Assembly: GCF_017744695.1 (NCBI RefSeq)
Contig: NZ_JAGIAS010000005.1
Location: forward strand, 372,001-436,000
From: Dyadobacter sp.
Lineage (GTDB): Bacteria; Bacteroidota; Bacteroidia; Cytophagales; Spirosomataceae
Reading direction: 5' to 3'
Length of the DNA: 64,000 nt
Positions 1 through 9,202 of the stretch are shown here, one piece after another (the first letter of the stretch is position 1; the number at the start of each line of letters is the position of its first letter). Under the pieces are notes generated by a model. The model made no database searches. It was not told where the DNA came from and saw nothing but the letters and a program-made list of their open reading frames with translations. Position numbers and translations under genes: made by a program.

Positions 1-10
1 TAGCTTAGAA

Positions 11-140
11 TACCCGACCATTCTTACTACAAATGACAATACATGACTATCTCTGACTATTCCTGACAAAACCTGACAAAACCTGACAAAACCTGACAAA
101 ACCTGACTATTCCTGACCACACCCGACAATACCTGACCAA
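11..140. repeat. Array of about 13 ten-base units, core YTGAC
   Basis: Thirteen consecutive 10-bp units keep exact phase, and nearly all have TGAC or CGAC at positions 4-7 (21-30 reads TTAC). The consensus is roughly ACCTGACWAT. Units at 61-100 are almost identical (CCTGACAAA), the outer ones are diverged. A 10-bp period puts every core on about the same face of the helix. The array ends about 60 bp before the DUF4199 gene. Seen: the repeat. Inferred: a cooperative binding platform for a regulator, or a copy-number-variable tract affecting the downstream promoter. It may continue only slightly leftward, since 1-10 already lacks the core. Confidence 0.9.
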
Positions 141-198
141 AGAACTCCCGATATTTTCACCTCCCGGGCGTAAAATCACCCGAAAGTATGACCTGAAA

Positions 199-786
199 AT
201 GGCCGCTATGAGCCAATTTCGCCGTATTGCCGGACATTTAAATCAAAATGATATGAACAGGATCATCGTTATCTGCGGGCTGATTTCAGGCGCGGCAGTG
301 TCAACTTTCATGGTTTGCTCCATGGCGCTTTGCTATCAGAAGGAGAGTTTCGACGGGAATATGGTGCTTGGCTACGCGGCCATGCTGCTGTCATTTTCCA
401 TGGTATTTGTAGGTATCAAAAACTACCGCGATAAGTACAATAACGGCTCGGTGTCTTTTGGAAAGGCATTCAAAATCGGGCTCTACATAACGCTGGTAGC
501 CTCTACGGTCTACGTGGTCGTCTGGCTGATCGACTATTACCTTTTCATTCCCGATTTCATGGACAAATACACGGCGCATTTGCTGAAACAATTTCAGGCC
601 GAAGGCCCAACGGCGGCCGAACTTGACGCAAAGGTTGTGGAACTGGCCGGATACAAGGAAATGTACCGGAGTCCTCTGATGGTAATCTTATGGACTTACG
701 CGGAGATTCTGCCGGTAGGGTTGGTCGTTACGCTCATTTCTGCATTGATACTTAAAAAGCCCGGTGCTGAGGTGCGGCCGGTTTAG
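199..786 (+). CDS. DUF4199 family membrane protein
   Basis: Small integral membrane protein of 195 residues. It has four hydrophobic segments (about 23-45, 55-72, 92-112, 163-183) and the conserved stretch GIKNYRDKYNNG followed by SFGKAFKIGLYI, typical of DUF4199 proteins of Bacteroidota. Function is unknown. Homologues usually begin just before the first membrane segment, so ATG 253 (MNRIIVICG) is a real alternative to ATG 199 or 208. The gene stands alone behind the decamer array, which may control it. The next gene starts 130 bp downstream. Confidence 0.85.
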   Translation: MAAMSQFRRIAGHLNQNDMNRIIVICGLISGAAVSTFMVCSMALCYQKESFDGNMVLGYAAMLLSFSMVFVGIKNYRDKYNNGSVSFGKAFKIGLYITLVASTVYVVVWLIDYYLFIPDFMDKYTAHLLKQFQAEGPTAAELDAKVVELAGYKEMYRSPLMVILWTYAEILPVGLVVTLISALILKKPGAEVRPV

Positions 787-846
787 GTATGGCTGGCTTG
801 GGTACAGCCGATACCTAAATTTTAAAACTAATACTACGAGCAAGGG

Positions 847-877
847 TTTGTGTTTCAAAGGTTTTTAGCTATAATCG
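847..877 (+). promoter_or_regulatory. Candidate promoter of the LRR-like gene
   Basis: TTTG at 847-850, then 19 bases, then TATAATCG at 870-877. The spacing fits the Bacteroidota housekeeping promoter, but the -7 half only partly matches TAnnTTTG. About 40 bp separate it from the start codon at 917. Confidence 0.35.
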
Positions 878-916
878 CCTGAAAATCTTTCAGTAAACAC
901 CAAACCCTTCTTTTTT

Positions 917-3259
917 GTGAAAAAACTCTACCTCCTGTTGGTGGCGCTGCTGCCGTTTGCTGCACTGGCACAATGTCCCACCGACCTGGTTATCAGTGAC
1001 CAGGCCACGCTGGATAATTTCGTAACAAATAACCCGGGTTGTGTAAACCTGCCGGGGGATCTCATGATTGAAGGCGCCGATATCGTGAATTTGAGCACGC
1101 TGAGTACGCTTGCCAGCGTGGGAGGTAATATCACGGTGCGGAATAACCCTTTGCTGACAAACCTGACGGGGCTCGGCAGTATCGCTTCGGTAGGGTCCTC
1201 AGTGAAAATATATGGTAATCCGTTGCTGGAAAGCCTTTCAGGGCTGGAAGGACTCACCACGGTGCCGGGCAGCGTGCTGATTGATTCCAATATTGTTTTG
1301 AAAGACCTGTCAGGAATTAAAAACATCGGCTCTGTGGGCGATTCATTGCTGATAGCGCAGGGCGATTCATTGAAGTCGATCGCTGATCTTACGATTACGT
1401 CGGTAGGTTCGGTGGTGGAAATATATGATAATGCGGTATTGGAGAGTCTTGCCGGGCTTGAAGGCCTTACCATAGTACCCGGTGACCTGATTATCGACGG
1501 CAATCTTGTGCTCAAAAACCTCGCGGGGATCGGGAACATTGGCGCAGTGGGCGGTTCGCTGATCATCGGTACGACCGATTCACTGACGTCGATCAACGAC
1601 CTCACCATCGCTTCGGTCGACAGTTCGGTCCGCATTGGTTTCAATACCAATCTCGCCTCGCTCGCCGGCCTGGAAAGCATTACGCAGATTAACGGTGACC
1701 TCGAAATCACGAATAACTATTCGATCAAGGACCTGACGGGCCTGAACGGCCTCACTTCGGTGGGAGGTAACACTTATATCGATTTCAATGACAGTCTGCT
1801 GAATCTGCAAGGCATTAATCAGCTGACTTCGATCGGCGGTGAGCTTTTTCTGGAATATAACTTGTTTCTCCAAAACCTGGGCGGACTCAATCAGCTGGCT
1901 TCCATTGGCAGCCACCTCACGATTGGCGACAGCGATAGCCTGACTACCATTTCGGCATTGAGCAGCCTTTCTTCCATCGGAGGTGGGTTGTATTTGTATG
2001 CCAATGCATCGCTTACCACCCTGGATGGCTTGCAGAACGTGCCGTCGCTCGGCAACGAACTGGTAATCACGCTCAATCCGGTGCTGGAAAACCTCGACGG
2101 GCTGAACGGACTTACCTCCGTCGGAAATCTGGGCGTGCAGATCGCCCTCAACTTTGTATTGCAAAATGTGGACGGCCTATCCTCGCTGGCATCCATCGAT
2201 GGCGACCTGGCGCTGATTTACAACTTTTCGTTGACGAGCCTTGCAGGCCTGAGCAACCTCCAGGCGCTCGGCCAGGAGGGAACCCTTGTAGTAGCTATGA
2301 ACCTTTTACTGCCGGATTTGCAGGGTTTAACCGGTCTCACGACGGTCGATCGCCTCTTTGTTGAAGCAAATCCGAGCCTCAAATCGCTAGCCGGTTTGGA
2401 TAATCTTACTTCGATAACAGATTCTTTGTCAATAACTCACAATGATAGTTTGGCCACCCTCAATGGCCTTGCCGCGCTGCAAAGCATCGGCGGGGGCTTG
2501 TTGCTGGCAGAGGACTCGCTTTTGACCAGCCTCGATGGTTTGACTAACCTCAACAGCATTGGCGGGACCATTACCATTGCCGATAATGCATTGCTGGAAA
2601 CCTGCGCTACCGCCAAATTCTGCGCGATACTCAAAACCAAAACGGCAGACCAGGTGCTGATCGAGAATAACCTAGGCGATTGCGAGACGCGGGAGGCCGT
2701 GGATGCGGCCTGTGTGGCGCTACCGGTGACGCTGATAGCCTTTACGGCCAAAAAGGAAGGCCGAATGGCAGTACTCGAGTGGTCGACCAGCGTGGAAACC
2801 AACAGCGACTACTTTGAGATACAACAAAGTACCGGCAAAACGTGGGTAGTGGTAGGCAAAACGGTGGCAGCCGGAGAGAGTGCCGTGGTAAAACCTTATT
2901 CTTTTACCCACTCCAATCCGCTGAATGGTAGTAACCTGTACCGCCTGAAAATGGTCGATAAGGATCAAACTTTCGCGTTCAGCAGCATTCAGGCGGTGAG
3001 ATTCGACGATTTGCCGGTTTTTGAAATCTATCCTAATCCGGTCGTTGCAAGTCTGGTCGTGCGACCGGGCAACGGCTCAATCCGGGAGATTGCATTGTAT
3101 AATGCCTCCGGCCAATGCGTGGCGGTCAAATCGGTCCACGCGATGGCCTTACCTGAGCCCGCGACCATCGATACAAGCCATTTGCCGGGTGGAATGTATG
3201 TTGCCAAAGTCGCTTATGCGGATGGGGCCGTGCATACAGGCAGGTTTATCAAGAAATAG
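917..3259 (+). CDS. Secreted LRR-like repeat protein with T9SS sorting domain
   Basis: Protein of 780 residues starting at GTG 917, since no ATG precedes the signal peptide (MKKLYLLLVALLPFAALAQ). Residues about 30-590 are leucine-rich repeats of about 23 residues with the pattern LxxLxGLxxLxSVGGxLxIxxN, resembling receptor L-domain repeats. A three-repeat block of about 71 residues is duplicated near residues 95-240. Residues about 600-690 form a beta-sandwich-like region beginning LPVTLIAFTAKK, often found before the sorting domain. The C-terminus, FEIYPNPV to GRFIKK, is a type A T9SS sorting domain. Expected to be exported and attached to the cell surface. The ligand is unknown. Confidence 0.85.
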   Translation: MKKLYLLLVALLPFAALAQCPTDLVISDQATLDNFVTNNPGCVNLPGDLMIEGADIVNLSTLSTLASVGGNITVRNNPLLTNLTGLGSIASVGSSVKIYGNPLLESLSGLEGLTTVPGSVLIDSNIVLKDLSGIKNIGSVGDSLLIAQGDSLKSIADLTITSVGSVVEIYDNAVLESLAGLEGLTIVPGDLIIDGNLVLKNLAGIGNIGAVGGSLIIGTTDSLTSINDLTIASVDSSVRIGFNTNLASLAGLESITQINGDLEITNNYSIKDLTGLNGLTSVGGNTYIDFNDSLLNLQGINQLTSIGGELFLEYNLFLQNLGGLNQLASIGSHLTIGDSDSLTTISALSSLSSIGGGLYLYANASLTTLDGLQNVPSLGNELVITLNPVLENLDGLNGLTSVGNLGVQIALNFVLQNVDGLSSLASIDGDLALIYNFSLTSLAGLSNLQALGQEGTLVVAMNLLLPDLQGLTGLTTVDRLFVEANPSLKSLAGLDNLTSITDSLSITHNDSLATLNGLAALQSIGGGLLLAEDSLLTSLDGLTNLNSIGGTITIADNALLETCATAKFCAILKTKTADQVLIENNLGDCETREAVDAACVALPVTLIAFTAKKEGRMAVLEWSTSVETNSDYFEIQQSTGKTWVVVGKTVAAGESAVVKPYSFTHSNPLNGSNLYRLKMVDKDQTFAFSSIQAVRFDDLPVFEIYPNPVVASLVVRPGNGSIREIALYNASGQCVAVKSVHAMALPEPATIDTSHLPGGMYVAKVAYADGAVHTGRFIKK

Positions 3260-3264
3260 AATCC

Positions 3265-5376
3265 CTACTGAATCGCCAGTTTTTTGACCGTGCTCCTGCC
3301 GTTAATGCTCACTTTCAGGAAGTAAATGCCTGCGGTGAGCTGGCTGGGCAGGAATGCGGCGGGTGTGTGGCTGATCGTCATTTTACGGCTATTCAAGGTC
3401 CTTCCGGAGACGTCTGTCAACGTCAGTTCCGCTATTTGCGTCGTTTGTCCGGTGGTACGAATCTGCATTTGGCTTGCCGATGATGGGTTTGGGATGATCT
3501 CTATTTCGAGCGAGAGGTTTGGTTCGGCTGCTAGTACAATTTCAAAAAGGGACACCTGTATGATGGGGGTGTACAGCAATCGCCCATCAATAGCTGTTGC
3601 AACGACCCGGTAATAGTAGCGTGCGTTTACGGGCAACGTTGGGCTTTCGGCATCCCCGAACGTGTAATTCTTATTCTCTTGGGAATTCGGGCCGCCGGGC
3701 ACTTTCGTTATTTGTGTAAAGTTTTTCGCATCGGTTGATCGCTGGACGGCAAAATACGCAAGCTCGTTTTCAGTACTCGTGGTCCAGCTCAGCGTTACCA
3801 GGTTCTTCTCGTCCTTTTTTGCATTGAACCCTATGAATGTCGCAGGATCAGGTTTGGGAGCCGGTACTTTTACGTGAAAAACATCCTGAATGCAGTTTTG
3901 CCCGTCCCTTACCGTGTAGTCGGTACTTTCCGTTGGTTTGACGGTGATAGCCCTTGTTTTTGAACCATTACTCCACACATAATCACCCACAAATGAGGCT
4001 TTCAGTTCAATGGACTGATCACGGGCGATTTCCTGGGTCGTTTCCTTATTCACACCCTTTTCCATAGTGAACTTGTCGCGGATTACGCCGTCGGCTGCGA
4101 TCCATTTCAAATCCAGCCGGTTGCCTTCCACTTCCAGCATAAGCCCGCCGCCATGCTCGGCGTCGGAATGGTACATCGCTTTGTGCGGAAAATCGGGTTT
4201 GGGGCTGCCGAGTTGCCCGCCGGAACCGGCTACGACATACACCGTTCCCCGGCTCTGCGGGGAGTTTTTGATATAGGGGCACGAGTTGTCCGAACCATCA
4301 TACCGGGCGGAGGAGGCGTCAATGAGGTGTTTTGCGGGGTCGAACGTGTTCGCATATCCGTAATGCCCGCCCATGAGGCGCGAACGCTCGTACACATGGC
4401 TGTGTCCGCAGATGATCAGGTCCACGCCCAGGCGTTCGAGAATGCGGATGAAATTCTGGCGGATGGCCGTCATTTCGGGGTCGCCGTCCGACTCGCGTGA
4501 GCCTTTTGAGTAGGGTGGGTGGTGCCAATAGGCCACTACCCAATCCTTGTTTTTGTTGGCTGCGAGATCTTTCTTGATCCATTGCACCTGCCTGCCGAGG
4601 GTGTCATACAGTCGCGTCGCGTTATCCTCCCGGCCATACGAGTCGAGTGAGAGGAAATGTACATTACCGTAGTCGAAAGCGTAGAATGCCTCTGTACCGG
4701 AAGGTTCCCCGCCCGCTTCGCCCTTGGTAGGTATCGTGAAAACATCGTAGTAGGGTATCTGATGGTCGTTCTGCCTGGCCGGATTGTCGTTATCGTAGTC
4801 GTGGTTGCCCGGAGAGGGGAAAAGCGGATATGTTTTAAGCAGGTTATCCTTATACCGGCTGAAAAAGTTGGATTGGTACTCGGCATCGCGGCCAAAAGAA
4901 TAGGCATTGTCGCCGAGCAACAGCCATGCGTTCATATAATTGGGGCCAAGGTAGTCCATCATCCTCGCCCGCACTTCATCCTGTATAATGGAATTTGTTC
5001 CGCAATCGCCCAGCAATCCGAAACGGTATTTTCCTGGCTTGCCCGCAACGGCGGAAGTCTGGAAATAGTTGTGGTCGCCTGTCTGCAAAACCGAGCCTTG
5101 CGAACCAATGGAGTAATAATAGCGCGTTTCCGCCTGCAATCCTGTGATCTTCACCTCGTGCTCCGTCACAGGCGTATCGTCTGCAAAAGTCTGGCCGAGT
5201 GACTGCGCGCTACCGCCGATTTTGACGACAGATTCAGAGGGCTTATCGGTGCGCCAGCGGATGACGATGCTGGTCGGCGTCGCTACCTGAAGGTAAGGCC
5301 CGCGAAGGAGCGTACCCTGGGCGTAGGCGGCGAGGCATGTGAACGATAGCAGGAAACCAAGTAAATATGTTTTCAT
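3265..5376 (-). CDS. Purple acid phosphatase-like metallophosphoesterase, T9SS cargo
   Basis: Protein of 703 residues with a signal peptide ending AAYAQ. A fibronectin-like purple-acid-phosphatase N-domain (about 22-108) precedes a calcineurin-like phosphoesterase domain. Metal-ligand motifs are GDCGT (Asp124), GDN (Asp156), GNHD (190-193), YWHHPP and CGHSHVYER. A beta-rich linker and a C-terminal sorting domain (IIPNPSS to VKKLAIQ) follow, so it is probably a surface or secreted phosphatase that hydrolyses phosphomonoesters. The substrate is not readable from sequence. Its ATG overlaps the stop of the upstream di-heme peroxidase gene (ATGA, 5373-5376), so the two are probably translationally coupled. 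It converges on the LRR-like gene with 5 bp between the stops. Confidence 0.88.
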   Translation of the reverse strand: MKTYLLGFLLSFTCLAAYAQGTLLRGPYLQVATPTSIVIRWRTDKPSESVVKIGGSAQSLGQTFADDTPVTEHEVKITGLQAETRYYYSIGSQGSVLQTGDHNYFQTSAVAGKPGKYRFGLLGDCGTNSIIQDEVRARMMDYLGPNYMNAWLLLGDNAYSFGRDAEYQSNFFSRYKDNLLKTYPLFPSPGNHDYDNDNPARQNDHQIPYYDVFTIPTKGEAGGEPSGTEAFYAFDYGNVHFLSLDSYGREDNATRLYDTLGRQVQWIKKDLAANKNKDWVVAYWHHPPYSKGSRESDGDPEMTAIRQNFIRILERLGVDLIICGHSHVYERSRLMGGHYGYANTFDPAKHLIDASSARYDGSDNSCPYIKNSPQSRGTVYVVAGSGGQLGSPKPDFPHKAMYHSDAEHGGGLMLEVEGNRLDLKWIAADGVIRDKFTMEKGVNKETTQEIARDQSIELKASFVGDYVWSNGSKTRAITVKPTESTDYTVRDGQNCIQDVFHVKVPAPKPDPATFIGFNAKKDEKNLVTLSWTTSTENELAYFAVQRSTDAKNFTQITKVPGGPNSQENKNYTFGDAESPTLPVNARYYYRVVATAIDGRLLYTPIIQVSLFEIVLAAEPNLSLEIEIIPNPSSASQMQIRTTGQTTQIAELTLTDVSGRTLNSRKMTISHTPAAFLPSQLTAGIYFLKVSINGRSTVKKLAIQ

Positions 5377-7157
5377 AGACGGTCGGTAAGCGAATGTAAA
5401 AAGGCTATGATGTCGGATTTTTCCTCGTCCGACAGATTAAGCGGTACGGCCGGTAACGTTTGGCAGGGAATATCGAGGCCGAGGCCCGCGCCACCGCCTT
5501 TGTCATAAAATTCCATGAGCTTTTCGAGGCTTCCGAAAGCGCCGTTGTGCATGTATGGAGCCGTCACAGCGGCATTTCGGACGGTGGGTGTTTTAAATGC
5601 ACCGCGAAAATAGGGGGTAGGGCGGGCTTCGAAGCGTCCCTGGTCGGGGTCGGCTTTGGGGTGGAGCAAATCATCGGATGCGATGGTGCCCAGTATTTCA
5701 AACTCGGTGAGCGAGTACGTGGGCGGGATCAGCCCGTTGAACAGGGGCGCGAAATGGCAGGTACCGCACTGCGCCTTGCCCATAAAGAGGTTAAAGCCGT
5801 TCACTTGATGGTCCGTGAGCGCCGCTTTGTCGCCGGTCATGTATCTGTCAAAATCCGAGTTGAATGGCGCTAATGTACGCACATAGGCTGCAATGGCATT
5901 GTAGATAATGGTATCGTTCAACGATCGGGGTTTCGGGGATAGTTTCCGGATAAGACGGCGATAGGGGCGTTCTTTGGCCAGTTTTCGTATCAGTTCAGTC
6001 GGTTTGCCATTCATTTCGAGGCTGTCGTGGATCACGGTGCGGATTTGCTCTTCCAGTGTTCTTGCGCGTCCGTCCCAGAATTGCGCATGTTGAAAGGAGC
6101 TGTACAGTAATGAAGGCGCATTGCGCCGCACCGTCTCGCCGGGACGAATGCCGATGCTTTTGGACAGGCCATCGGTAAAATGCAGGGCCGGGTTATGGCA
6201 AGACGCACAGCTTCGGGTGCCGTTGGAGGATAAACGCGTTTCGAAGAAGAGTTTTTCGCCCAGTTCGTTTAGTGCAGGACCGGGCTTTTCATTTCCATAA
6301 AAAGCAGCTTTGGTGAATGCATCAGGGCTGAAAATGTTTTTTGCATTATAATTTAATATGCCCTTCTCATGGACCTCCAAACCCATTTCGCTGATCATTC
6401 GGCCGACGCTTTCCTGCAATGGCAATGCATAACTGGTCAGAAACAGCAACCGGTCGAAGTGGTCGAAATCTGTTTCCCGGGCAAGATGCATTTCACAGGA
6501 AACCAGCAATTTTTCGATAGTACCTTCGTCGGAATGCTTTAAATAGGGATTCAAAGCGCTGTGAAGAGTTTGGAGGGAAACCAATGCCTCCGTGAGGCCA
6601 CTTTTAAGTAATGGAGCGTCAAAGCCTGTAATGCTGAGCGTCATCACCCTCACCAGCTCAATGCGGACACTTTCGAGCACCTGCGCATCGGTCGCTTTGA
6701 AGTTGTAAAGCAATGCGGGCAAATCTTGCGCAGAGATTTCGAGAAACTTGCATTGTTGCAGCATTTCCGTCTTATGCCCGCCCGGATTATCAAAAAGCAG
6801 TGCTTCCAGGTATTGGAGCCCCATCGGCTCGGCATATTCGAGGTGCGGTTCTTCGATTTCTGTCTTGGGCGGCCGGTTGAAAACGCGGGAAGAAGTGAAA
6901 AAGAAGTAGTCCAGGAAAAAGGCAATACGTTTGTAGGTGAGGCGGGCGTGTTTCAGCTTTTCCTTAGCATTCGCAATGCTCTCTGCATTGGTAGAATCGA
7001 TTTGCTCCATGGCAATTCGCATTTCCTTTACGCTCGTGGCAAACGCCCGGGCATCTTCGCGGAAGAGGTCGGTACAATGCGCTACGCCAATCTCCTGCTG
7101 CCCGGATGCGGCAACCAGCAGTACCAGCGCAAAACACAATGCAAAGGCCTTCCACAT
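5373..7157 (-). CDS. Di-heme cytochrome c peroxidase (MauG family)
   Basis: The chosen start at 7157 gives 594 residues with an immediate export signal (MWKAFALCFALVLLVAASG). The open frame extends to 7277, but that would bury the signal and overlap the divergent AraC gene. The first roughly 270 residues are helical and resemble the N-terminal extension of some Bacteroidota peroxidases (imelysin-like, uncertain). The C-terminal half is a CcpA/MauG di-heme domain, with heme c sites CASCH near residue 314 and CGTCH near 461. It probably reduces H2O2 or oxidises a periplasmic partner. It overlaps the downstream phosphatase gene by 4 bp, which suggests a joint export-related role. Confidence 0.85.
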   Translation of the reverse strand: MWKAFALCFALVLLVAASGQQEIGVAHCTDLFREDARAFATSVKEMRIAMEQIDSTNAESIANAKEKLKHARLTYKRIAFFLDYFFFTSSRVFNRPPKTEIEEPHLEYAEPMGLQYLEALLFDNPGGHKTEMLQQCKFLEISAQDLPALLYNFKATDAQVLESVRIELVRVMTLSITGFDAPLLKSGLTEALVSLQTLHSALNPYLKHSDEGTIEKLLVSCEMHLARETDFDHFDRLLFLTSYALPLQESVGRMISEMGLEVHEKGILNYNAKNIFSPDAFTKAAFYGNEKPGPALNELGEKLFFETRLSSNGTRSCASCHNPALHFTDGLSKSIGIRPGETVRRNAPSLLYSSFQHAQFWDGRARTLEEQIRTVIHDSLEMNGKPTELIRKLAKERPYRRLIRKLSPKPRSLNDTIIYNAIAAYVRTLAPFNSDFDRYMTGDKAALTDHQVNGFNLFMGKAQCGTCHFAPLFNGLIPPTYSLTEFEILGTIASDDLLHPKADPDQGRFEARPTPYFRGAFKTPTVRNAAVTAPYMHNGAFGSLEKLMEFYDKGGGAGLGLDIPCQTLPAVPLNLSDEEKSDIIAFLHSLTDRL

Positions 7158-7258
7158 AGCGGAGAAAAGGGTTCGGGAAACATCCGCAAGATACGGAACA
7201 GGTGGCAAATCATGAATAAGCATTAAATTGCCGGCCCTGACCCAATTTCCGAATTGCC

Positions 7259-8131
7259 ATGCACGGTTCATTTCCACGGCTCGACATCGGCCCGCTTTCC
7301 GAATACCGCGAAGACCATATCATGGTTGCACGGTTTTCGGATTACGTCCACGAACACCAGAGCCTTATTTTTCCCCATCGTCACAGCTTCTATCACCTGG
7401 TACTTTTCACCGAAGGCAGCGGCCGGCACACCATTGATTTCCACCATTTTCAGGCTACGCCGTATCAAATCTATTTCATGATCCCCGGGCAGGTACATAC
7501 GTGGGATTTCGAGGGGAATATGGAAGGGTACGTGGTCAATTTTTCGGACTCATTTTTCAAATCCTTCCTGCTGCAACCCGAATACCTCGATTCGTTTTCT
7601 TTCCTTGACCAGGATAGCAGCAACAATGTGCTGATGCTATCGGAAGTGATTCGCGCGCAGGTTTGCAGGTTGTTTGAAGAATTGCTGAGCCAAAATGCCC
7701 GCGCCACGGCCTGGCGCGACGATATGGTGCGGGTTTTACTCCTCCAAATCTTCCTGATTATCGAGCAGAGCGATTCGGTAGACCGGAAAAAGAATGCTGA
7801 AAAAGGGAAGAATGCGACAGTCAGGAATTTCATCCGGCTCATCGACAAGCATTACGACCGCGTGAGGCTGCCCGGACAATATGCCGAAATGCTGAATGTG
7901 ACGCCTAATCACCTGAATGCGCTATGTAAGGAGCATGTGGGAATGCAGGCGGGAGAGCTGATCCGCAACCGGATCGTTTTGGAAGCCAAAAGGTTGTTGA
8001 TCAACCTCGATCTCACGGTCTCGGAAATTGCTTACAAGCTAAATTTCAACGATAACTCCTACTTTACCAAGTTCTTCCGGAAAGAAACCGGCATGACGCC
8101 GGAAGATTTCCGGAAGAGCCCGGCATTATAA
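7259..8131 (+). CDS. AraC family transcriptional regulator
   Basis: Protein of 290 residues. The N-terminal half is a cupin-like sensor (HRHSFYHLVLFTEGSGRHTIDF, then PGQVHTWDF). Residues about 185-288 contain two helix-turn-helix motifs, ending in the AraC signature region VSEIAYKLNFNDNSYFTKFFRKETG with the usual MTPEDFRK tail. The effector is not evident. The gene is divergent from the peroxidase/phosphatase pair, with about 100 bp between the starts, so that pair is a plausible target (inference). Confidence 0.9.
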   Translation: MHGSFPRLDIGPLSEYREDHIMVARFSDYVHEHQSLIFPHRHSFYHLVLFTEGSGRHTIDFHHFQATPYQIYFMIPGQVHTWDFEGNMEGYVVNFSDSFFKSFLLQPEYLDSFSFLDQDSSNNVLMLSEVIRAQVCRLFEELLSQNARATAWRDDMVRVLLLQIFLIIEQSDSVDRKKNAEKGKNATVRNFIRLIDKHYDRVRLPGQYAEMLNVTPNHLNALCKEHVGMQAGELIRNRIVLEAKRLLINLDLTVSEIAYKLNFNDNSYFTKFFRKETGMTPEDFRKSPAL

Positions 8132-8136
8132 ATGCA

Positions 8137-8517
8137 TTATACCCGTTCTTCGGTCGAAACCGGTTTGATGAACAATGCCAGCCATGTCCGGCGCGCCAAA
8201 CGGTAGAAGAGCGGCGTCAGCACGACGAGGATCGGGATGATACTGACCAGGAAATAATCGAGGTACTGTTTGAAAAAGTTGACGAAAATCAGGAAGTAAA
8301 TCACCATGAATGCCACGTAAAAGGCATAGCTGATGTACAACGCCCCCTGATAGAAGCCGGGCTCAGGTACAAAATCGGCGCCGCAGTTCGGACAGTGGCG
8401 GTTCATTTTGTCGAAATTCCGGAGGTTATAGGCGCTTTTGGTAATGAAAAAGTCACCCACGCCGCATTGGGGGCATTTGTTGAATAAAACGCTGTATATT
8501 TTATTGGGCTTTGCCAT
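8137..8517 (-). CDS. DUF983 family membrane protein
   Basis: Protein of 126 residues matching DUF983. Two CxxC pairs near the N-terminus (CPQC and CPNCG, about residues 15-42) could bind zinc. The motif EPGFYQGALYISYAF and two transmembrane segments (about 64-82 and 88-106) follow. Function is unknown. The gene is single and convergent with the AraC gene (5 bp between stops). The 103 bp upstream (8518-8620) contain no recognisable gene. Confidence 0.85.
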   Translation of the reverse strand: MAKPNKIYSVLFNKCPQCGVGDFFITKSAYNLRNFDKMNRHCPNCGADFVPEPGFYQGALYISYAFYVAFMVIYFLIFVNFFKQYLDYFLVSIIPILVVLTPLFYRLARRTWLALFIKPVSTEERV

Positions 8518-8620
8518 GATCTTACTGTTTTAAACTCAATACAAATTTCCTCAATAGCCTGTTCAAAAAGAAAGACTGAATCTCGCTTTTATGGTAGAAA
8601 TCAACGATCGGTCGCGAATA

Positions 8621-9202
8621 CTAGGTCAGAGAGTTGATGAAAGAGGCCATTTCCATGGTGTCGAATACATGGTCGATGGGCAGGTGAGTAAGCGCGTAAT
8701 GCGGCATGAAAGGCATTTGCGCGGTGTCGGGATTCTGCACCACGGCTGTTCCCCCGGCTTGCTTTACGGCCGTAAGTCCGCCGGTACCGTCCTCATTAGC
8801 GCCCGAGAGTAATATCGCCACAAGCCCAGGCCCGTAAACCTCCGCGGCGGATTCGAACGTCACGTCGATGCTCGGCCGGCTGAAATTGATTTTCTCGGAA
8901 TAATCCAGCGAAAAGGTCCGGTCGCGCTCGATGAGCAAATGGTAATCGGCGGGGGCCAGGTAAATCGTTCCGGGGGTAACGGGTTCTTTGTCTTCCACTT
9001 CCTGGGTCGGGTTGGAAGTCTTGGAAGCTAGTAGCCCAGATAAGGTCGAATCCCCCGAATTGCGCCGGTGCAGGACCAATGCGACGGGGAACGGTAAGTC
9101 GGCACGCAGCAGCGGAAGCAGCCTGAACAGTACTTCCAGGCTCCCCGCAGAGCCCCCGATCAGCAGGAATTCACAAGTATGGCTCAAATGATTTTCTTCC
9201 AT
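8621..9202 (-). CDS. cheB: CheB-type methylesterase, catalytic domain only
   Basis: Protein of 193 residues with only the CheB catalytic domain and no receiver domain. The catalytic triad is visible as Ser18 (GGSAGS), His45 (LHRR) and Asp138 (SGANEDG). The family demethylates or deamidates receptor glutamates. Last gene of the signalling operon, overlapping cheR by 19 bp. No methyl-accepting receptor or CheA is nearby, so the substrate may be one of the operon kinases or a remote protein (inference). Confidence 0.9.
   Translation of the reverse strand: MEENHLSHTCEFLLIGGSAGSLEVLFRLLPLLRADLPFPVALVLHRRNSGDSTLSGLLASKTSNPTQEVEDKEPVTPGTIYLAPADYHLLIERDRTFSLDYSEKINFSRPSIDVTFESAAEVYGPGLVAILLSGANEDGTGGLTAVKQAGGTAVVQNPDTAQMPFMPHYALTHLPIDHVFDTMEMASFINSLT

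Noticed and set aside
1..145. CRISPR-like array at the left edge
   Set aside because: Units are 10 bp without spacers; not a CRISPR repeat/spacer pattern.
7158..7277. N-terminal extension of the di-heme peroxidase
   Set aside because: It would place the export signal at residue 41 and overlap the divergent AraC start; ATG 7157 gives a normal signal peptide.
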